Shown here piece by piece: positions 57,774-64,000 of a stretch of DNA of 64,000 nucleotides. The stretch lies in NCBI GenBank assembly GCA_021432635.1, contig MU270052.1, forward strand, positions 280,137-344,136, in the 5' to 3' direction. The notes under the pieces were generated by a model. That model searched no databases. It was not told the origin of the DNA and saw only the letters and a program-made list of their open reading frames with translations. Each line of letters begins with the position of its first letter. Within the stretch, counting starts at the first letter, position 1. The DNA comes from Thozetella sp. PMI_491 (lineage: Eukaryota; Ascomycota; Sordariomycetes; Chaetosphaeriales; Chaetosphaeriaceae). A program made the translations under genes and the position numbers.

Positions 57774-58922
57774 CTGTAGAATTATCTAGGGCACTTGTGT
57801 GCCCGAATTTCAATGACTTTTGTTCATTAAACCTGCCACTTCCGGACTACCTGAGAATCTCTACCCCGAGTTGTCAAGTCTGTGTTGGTACCTGGCATTG
57901 CCTAGACATGGTCTTCACAGAAGCCTCATTGAGGCACGCCTTATCGGTTCAGGTGCTGTAAATTCTATTGGCCTCGGTAGGGCTGCCTTATGGAAGCTAG
58001 GTGAGCTGGGGTTCCAGGAAGCATTTGTTTGCTGGCCGGTTTCGCATTCACACTCACCTCCAATTTGACCTGGTCCGTGACCTGCATCCAACACTAGTGA
58101 TAAAGGCTGCTTCCCGGACCAGTTTTGGCATACCAGATGATGAAGAGGCGCGTGACCTTGGCGCAGTTGCTGCGCAGAGCTTAACTCCTTTCTCGCTTGA
58201 CACTAGGACCAAGAAATATGTCCCCAGTTAAAGTTTGGCCTCCTGCTAGAGGGTCTATACCCGTTGACCCTGGCGGTATCAAAAACACCCTCGGGAGTGT
58301 TCTGAGTCGTGGTCGATTCAGTTTTGCCACTCGTTCCATTTTTTTTTTAAAAATTTTTTTTGGGAAAAAAGAGACGCTGGGTTTTTCGAGGAACGGTGGT
58401 AAAGGAGTCGTGAGAAGAAGGGACAAGATAAATAAACAATACCCAAAAACACACAAAAAAAAAGGAGAGGGGGGGATTCGAAGGGAAAAATCGTATATCC
58501 TCATCCCCTCGCCACTTCCTAGCGCCGACCCGTCGACAGAACCCTGATGTTTGGATACCCCCATCGCGAGGACCGAAACTTTAGGGCTAAACCCTCCAAG
58601 GAGGAGATTATGGCTGGTCGACCTTGGAACTACTATCAGTAACACGACTTGGTATCTGACGCCTTTTCAGCTGTCTTTGACGGGCAATAGCCCATGGTCA
58701 TTTCATGGAGTATCCGTAGGTCAATGTAGATCTTCCTATGAGTTGCTAGAATCGCCGCCTAGTTTATCACATCGTCTAAAAGACGCACTCACGTAGAACA
58801 CATGCGTCTCATACCCTGTAAATTCCCTTATATTCGGTGGTCTGCTATTTACTTTGGAAGCAGGAGAACGTGCCACTCCTTCACACACCAACGCGTTATG
58901 GTTCCGCTACCTCTGAGCAACA
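57774..58922. other. Spacer with homopolymer-rich low-complexity tract
   Basis: Convergent spacer between the second oxygenase and the aminopeptidase. From 58338 to 58376 there are long T and A runs, and from 58441 to 58475 A runs followed by G runs. No gene recognised. Confidence 0.5.
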
Positions 58923-60256
58923 TTACAAAGTTGCGAAGCCAAGTTCATATGCCAACCCCAGAGTCATTTTGGCATGCTCGAGAACGTGATCGAAGTCCAC
59001 GGTGCTCAGCGTGTCCGAAGTGGTGTGAAGATACGGGCTTGTGTTCTCGAAGGCCGCTTCGCTGACGAGTGCCGACGGGTATCCGGCCTTAGTGGCCGAG
59101 GCGTGGTCCGAGCAGGCATATCCGCACTTGGTGGTGACGTACGGAATGGTGCAATACTATTTTCCGATCCTGTCAGTTTTTTTCTCACACAAGAGCGATC
59201 TGAGAGGCTCCTTTCTCTATTCGGTCGAGTCGCAGAGAACATACCGCAGTGACGACCTTCATGATAAACGCGGTCAGGCTGGCATCCACATAATCGGTAA
59301 ACACCCCAATAGAAGGCGTCTTTCCTGCATTGGTCGTGCCCTTTGTATACCCAGTCATGTCTTGCTGGAGCATGGCCTTAACATCGCGCTTGTCCTTGGC
59401 GTACTGGGTGAAGATGGCTTGGCTGCCGAGGAGCCCGGCCTCCTCGGCCGAGTACCAGTGGAACTCAATGGTGTTCTCCGCCTGGCCCGCAGCGACCTTG
59501 GAGTCTTGGAGAAGGACGCGGAAAGCCTCCAGAATTGTGACTGACGCAGATCCGTCATCATCTATGGGCAAAGTCAGCTGAGAGTATCCAGGGTCCAGCT
59601 GTTGCTGCGTGGCTTACCAGCACCAGGCGCCCTGCCGGTCACGGGGTCGTTGATGTTGATGGAGTCTTGGTGAGCTCCTAGCACGATGGTCTTACTGCTC
59701 TTGCCTGGGATGGTTGCAATGAGCGAAGACTGGTTCCAGGAGTGGGCGAAGGGCTTCACAGTGACACCACTAGCTCCGCTCGCGTCGATGATGGACTGGA
59801 TCTGGCCCTGCAGCCACACTGAAGATTGGGCGCCATAGGTGCTCCGGTAGTACCGGTTGAAGAAATTCGAGAACGTTGTCAGGGCGGTCTGCAGGTTGCT
59901 CTTGTTGAGGCTGGGAATCAACGCCTTTACTGCGGCGGTCTGTGCCACACTAGATGGGTATACCGGAGTGGCACGCTTCTGGATATCCACGCGCAAGGCG
60001 CCTGAGGCCAGTTCCTGGTAGTCAGTGATGTCCATGAAGTGCACACCGGCCTACATGTGTGAGTTCATATAAGCCAAGCTTCGAGCAGGAGAAAGTACGT
60101 ATGGCGACCTACCGCTTTGAGCGCCCATTTTTCGGCTTCGGTGGCAGTGCGGGTTTCACCCGGTGCCAATTCGAGGATGTAGACAGGTTCGGACCGGGGA
60201 ATGCTGAGAGCGCTTGTGACGGCCGCGAGGCCGACTAAGGTGGAGAGCAACTGCAT
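58923..60256 (-). CDS. Secreted zinc aminopeptidase, family M28 (leucine aminopeptidase 1 type)
   Basis: Exopeptidase that removes N-terminal residues from peptides outside the cell. Exons 60256..60113, 60050..59618, 59561..59245 and 59156..58923 join in phase to 375 residues, close to the LAP1 norm. [18 protein letters not shown] is the signal peptide, followed by a propeptide. The co-catalytic zinc ligands are present: His in LGAHQDS (about 175), Asp in GADDDGSAS, Glu in [11 protein letters not shown], Asp in MLQQDMTGY and His in CSDHASATK. The CGYACSDH segment includes the conserved disulfide Cys. The frame upstream of 60256 is open for 15 more codons, but the signal peptide shows the internal ATG to be the start. 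A TATAAATG lies about 75 bases upstream. High confidence. Confidence 0.95.
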
Positions 60257-60326
60257 GGCGGCGGTCTGGTGTGGTTTGCGTCCCTGGGCCGGTCTAGACA
60301 TAGCAGGATGGCCGGGCGGGAGGCTT

Positions 60327-60334
60327 CATTTATA
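60327..60334 (-). promoter_or_regulatory. TATA box of the aminopeptidase gene
   Basis: Reads TATAAATG on the minus strand, about 70-78 bases upstream of the ATG at 60256. Confidence 0.5.
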
Positions 60335-61436
60335 CGACCCCCCGGTCGATGGAGTGCCGGGCGATGCGGATCGTTCAAGTGCCGAGCGGCATCTGATTGC
60401 AGGGAAGATAACGCTCAGTATCCATCGGGACGGGCTGCATTGCATTAGGATCTGCCTATCCAGGAAACTGTCCTCGCTGTTGTCGAGTCAAACCGTCCGC
60501 CCCCGTCTCCGAAACTGCCCGTTCAGTGCGGCACGCCGCTGCCAAGAGAATCAGCCGGCGCTTGGCTACTGGTCGAGGGTAACGCTACGTCGTAGATCCT
60601 GATGCTATGGGGAATTAGCCCGGCGAGCTTCCGACTAGGTTTACCGCCGCATTCTGGGGCGTAACCCTGTCGAAACGAAACAACTTGCCTAAATTAGAAG
60701 GTGAACATAGTTATGGCTCTTTAAGGGGCTCAGCCCAATAAAAGGTGCCAAGACGATGCATTGTTCATTCCCTCAAGCGAGTCTCGCGCCCCTTAACATA
60801 TTCTAAAGCTGCAATTATTGTTCCTACTCGCCAGATGGTATGCTCAACGAGCCAGACACTACATAAGGCGTGCGAGGCATGGTCTGCGCCCCGCAAACCA
60901 AAAGTCCTTACCTCGAGAAGGGATAACAATTCTTCACTGGTGTCTAAAATCGCAAACCACCCTGCGCCATATCACACATTCTTGGTTCCTCTCTCGTCTC
61001 CGGAAAGAAGCATGTTTAATGCTTGGCTACACCTCGGATTTAAATAAGGGCTTGGCCCTAGGCACGTCCTCGCGGGGCGCATCTATTAGGCCCTCTAAGC
61101 GCCCGGTACATTGGAAACTTGTTACCCGGCTGCATTGAACGGCATCCTGGGATTTTAGGATAACGGTAACATGTTTGTGCGGGCGCAAGTTGATGGTATC
61201 CGAATGTATACCTAAGCAAAACGACGTTGTGTTGCAATCACGCCCGTCTGAACTTAGGTAGGAGGCTGATGGCAGCGTCTTCGCGAGCGCCTCCCCATTC
61301 AAGCCTAGTAGCCGGGTTGCTCTGCATGACAGGCTGTCCCGCGCTTTTCCAGCCATAGTCCCTCCCTGCTAATGGATACCGCGCGATTAAATAGTGTTGT
61401 GTCTGGGAAGGAATACTCCCTCGACGAAGATCGACG
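60335..61436. other. Spacer, no gene recognised
   Basis: 1.1 kb between the aminopeptidase promoter and the oxidase stop codon. Short frames only; nothing recognisable. Confidence 0.5.
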
Positions 61437-63480
61437 TTAGGTTTGACAGAACTTTTGGGCGGCCGGGTCGACTGAAGATGTGTGGCTTTCATCTTCGGAA
61501 GGCCCCACGTGTAAGCCCATGGCCATGCCACTTCCGAGATGCACGAGCATGTGACAATGGAGCATCCAGATTCCCGGGCTGTCTGCTAGAAACCGAATGA
61601 TGACATGCCCCCGCCTCGGGACACTGACTGTGTCCTTTCGCAAAGGCGAGGCCATGTTGGGAGGAGCGGGAGGAGCACTTCCGTCGAAAGGATTATAGCT
61701 CCCCCAGCCTTGGCGGGCCGGCGTCCGATATGTAGAGAGGATATAGAAGGAGTGGCCATGGAGATGGAAGGGATGAGACCCATCGTCTAGATTGTTGATG
61801 ACAAGTTCGACCCACGACGGCTTGCTTGTGGTTGCAGCAATGAATGGTGCCAACTGATTCTCGTCCCACGCGCTCCTAGGCATAGACAATAGGGGAGGAC
61901 TTTGGGGGGCCCAGGATGTGTGGTTTAGAAATCCCTTGGGTCGGTTGGAGAATTTAGCTAGAAGTTGTGTCTTGGCATACAGCACGATCGTCTCAGAGAC
62001 GACGCTTGACAGGGTTGAAGTCAGGTCAAGGCTGGAGGTCAGGTTGGACAAGTCCTGGAAGCTGTTGTAAATTGGGATATCCGGGATTGAGCTGCTGTGA
62101 GAGCTAGCCGAAGCGACGAGATCAAACGATTGATTTGCATGCATTGCTGGGTTCGTGAATTTAAAATTCCTGTGTTTGTCAGCCCGGGCCTGCGTGAAAG
62201 CGAATGTTACATACTCAGTGTCAAGAGAGACAAAAAGTCTGGGCAGAACTGCTGTTGTTTCAGCCCATTCTACTAAGACATCCACGCGCTCTCCAGGGTA
62301 GAGGATGCCGACGCCTTGGGCCTTGCCAGCGTTGACATCCCAGCCACCGTCCACCTTTATGACCGCCATGTCTGCTCCTTGAAGATAGAGATAGAACCCG
62401 GCAAGGGATCCGGTGTTGACGATCCTCCACCGTGCCCGCCTGTGTCCACTGGTATTTATGCCGCCAAGGGTGGTCGCGGGAGACGCCTGGCAATGTACCG
62501 GGCGCGCGGGAACGACCAAGGAGCAATCGTAGTAACCACGTCCATTCACTAGCAGAGACTCTGGCACAGGCTCATTACCAAAGTGCTTGTAGTCCGTGTA
62601 CCAGTTGAGGGAATCACGGGCAGAAGCATGGAACCAGTCCCCAATCATGAGAAGCATCTCGCCGTTGTAGGCGTATCGCTCGGCCTCGGTTCGAGCAGCG
62701 AGCGACGTCATTTCCGATGGCTTGTGGACAACCAGGCCCCCAAAGATACCGTCACCCCGCTGTACTAGGTTGTGAGCATGCCACCAGAAAGTGCCATGCT
62801 CATCCGAGCCAATCTTGACGCGATAGGTAACAGTCTGGCCTGGCGGGAGAGGACATTGAGTGAAGCCAACGGCACCGTCGAAACGGTTCTGGCCAACGAG
62901 ACGCAGTCCATGCCAGTGAAGTGAGACGGACTCTTCGTCAAGGTGGTTCCATACCTCGACCACAAGCTCATCTCCCGACCTCGCCTCTATGGTTGGGCCT
63001 GGAAACTCGTCTGGATGGCGGGTGAGCTCACGGCCTTATAGAGGGTTGCACCTGTCTCGTTTATGACGTACTGTTTACCAGGTATACGAGCTTCTGTACC
63101 CCATCTGGTTCACGAAGTCCCTGGGAAATGTTCCATTGGAAGAAGAGCTCCTGGGGCTCTCGATCAACATGCCTCTCAGGATGCAAGACAATACCGAGCG
63201 GGCGCTCCTTAGCGGCGCCGCTCTGCTCCGGCGTTGTTGACTTTCCCACTATCGGCGATAATGCAGGAAGCAGTTTCCAGCCAATGGTCATCAACAGCAC
63301 GGTTAAGATGAGGGCGCCAGAGACGAGGTCGCGAATGGTGCCGGCTGGGCGTCCGGGCAGCTTAGGATCGCTCGGGCCCGGGTCCGGCGGGTCCAGGGGT
63401 TCGGGAGGCTCGGAGACGGGCGAGCCATTGTCCGAGGAGAAGCTGGTCCGGCGCCGGGGAACGCTTAATCCGGAGTTCAT
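61437..63480 (-). CDS. Membrane-anchored multicopper oxidase (laccase-like)
   Basis: Copper enzyme that oxidises phenols, metals or similar and reduces O2 to water. Exons 63480..63072, 63010..62215 and 62169..61437 join in phase to 645 residues. The N terminus is not a cleavable signal: about 60 Pro/Ser-rich residues precede one hydrophobic span (LVSGALILTVLLMTIGWKLL), so it is probably a type II membrane protein with the enzyme outside or in the secretory lumen. All copper motifs are present: HWHGL, WWHAH, HPFHLHGH and HCHMLVH, with Met at the usual axial position ten residues after the Cys. FPGPTIEARSGD starts the first cupredoxin domain. The 45-nt intron 62170-62214 (GTATGT..ACAG, branch GGCTGAC) is a multiple of three and would be read through if retained. 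The first ATG in frame is 63480. Substrate unknown; not Fet3 type by its last motif. Confidence 0.93.
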
Positions 63481-64000
63481 CCTCTTGTCGGCATTCTCAC
63501 TGTGCAAGTGCTTGAGCGAGCGGAAGGAAGCGGAGGCGGAAGGGTTTAAGCCAGTCGGCTGCTGTAGAATCTGCGCGTCACGCTTCCTTACCTAAGCGTA
63601 AGCGTCCGAGGAAGGATGATGGGAAATACAGCCCACGATATTGGTCCGCACCTCGTTTCTGGGCCCAGGTATAACTGCGAGGTGGAAATGCAGATCCTCA
63701 GTCGGCCCGCTCGAATTGGCGCTAATGTAGCTCTGCTCAGTTTCTCGATTTTTCGGCAAGCACATTTGGCTGTGCGAGCTGTGCGGGTCGTCTGCTTGCG
63801 CGGGCCAGGCACGAGGTCGGGTCTCCCGTAGTGATTGGCCGCCCCCTGGCAGCCGGAGCCAGGCCCACGCTGCAGCTATACTACGTGCCTTCCAAGTCGG
63901 TGACCGCGCAACGGCAACGCCTGCCGGTGCTCACCTTCTTCCGGGATGGCCTTCGTCTCTCGCGCCTGACTACAGGGAGCAAGAGGTCGCCGAAGTCCAT
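63481..64000. other. Right-end spacer
   Basis: Contains the promoter of the multicopper oxidase and possibly the first exon of a further minus-strand gene at the very end (see findings). Nothing else recognised. Confidence 0.4.

Overview
The window is nuclear DNA of a filamentous ascomycete (Pezizomycotina, most likely a Sordariomycete). Protein-coding genes are mostly split by short introns (about 45-120 nt) with GT..AG borders and CTAAC/CTGAC-like branch sites. The protein families are typical of these fungi: eqolisin (G1) protease, Zn2Cys6 regulator, DUF1996, DUF8035, HeLo/NACHT proteins and a Dal5-type permease. Gene models here were assembled by eye by joining reading frames at splice sites that keep the phase. 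No rRNA gene, convincing tRNA, CRISPR array or intact transposon was seen. There is one assembly gap of 670 N (4691-5360).

Layout. 1-1476: 3' part of a copper amine oxidase. 1998-13318: two NLR-like (NACHT) genes facing each other, with a secreted G1 glutamic protease between them. The first has HeLo, NACHT, ankyrin and ZZ-like parts and carries the assembly gap inside its ankyrin array. 14092-15568: zinc alcohol/formaldehyde-type dehydrogenase. 17437-18735: seven-span membrane protein with a Gln/Tyr/Pro-rich tail. 18974-19649: hotdog thioesterase, first exon unresolved. 20411-21948: TFIIH subunit Tfb2. 22653-25234: large disordered fungal protein. 25667-26809: TANGO2/NRDE protein. 28840-33348: full-length ABCC transporter. 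36113-37748: DUF8035 protein. 39078-40462: single-span Ser/Thr-rich membrane protein. 41546-44115: Zn2Cys6 transcription factor. 45116-45731: small unknown protein. 45994-48159: ESF1 ribosome biogenesis factor. 48807-49987: secreted DUF1996 protein. 52436-57773: 2OG-Fe(II) oxygenase, Dal5-type MFS transporter and second 2OG-Fe(II) oxygenase, a probable small metabolic cluster. 58923-60256: M28 aminopeptidase. 61437-63480: membrane-anchored multicopper oxidase.

How the genes work together. Housekeeping genes (Tfb2, ESF1) are interspersed with accessory genes. Two groups look functionally linked. One is the NLR pair around the G1 protease, which may reflect non-self recognition. The other is the oxygenase/permease/oxygenase set, in which transporter and second oxygenase share a divergent 0.56 kb promoter. 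Long spacers of 2-3 kb without convincing genes (6.1-8.5, 26.8-28.8, 33.3-36.1 and 50.0-52.4 kb) separate the blocks.

Non-canonical features: two introns that seem to use GC donors (42746-42813 and 45439-45494), and two very short introns whose length is a multiple of three (47579-47626 in ESF1, 62170-62214 in the oxidase), which leave the frame open if retained.
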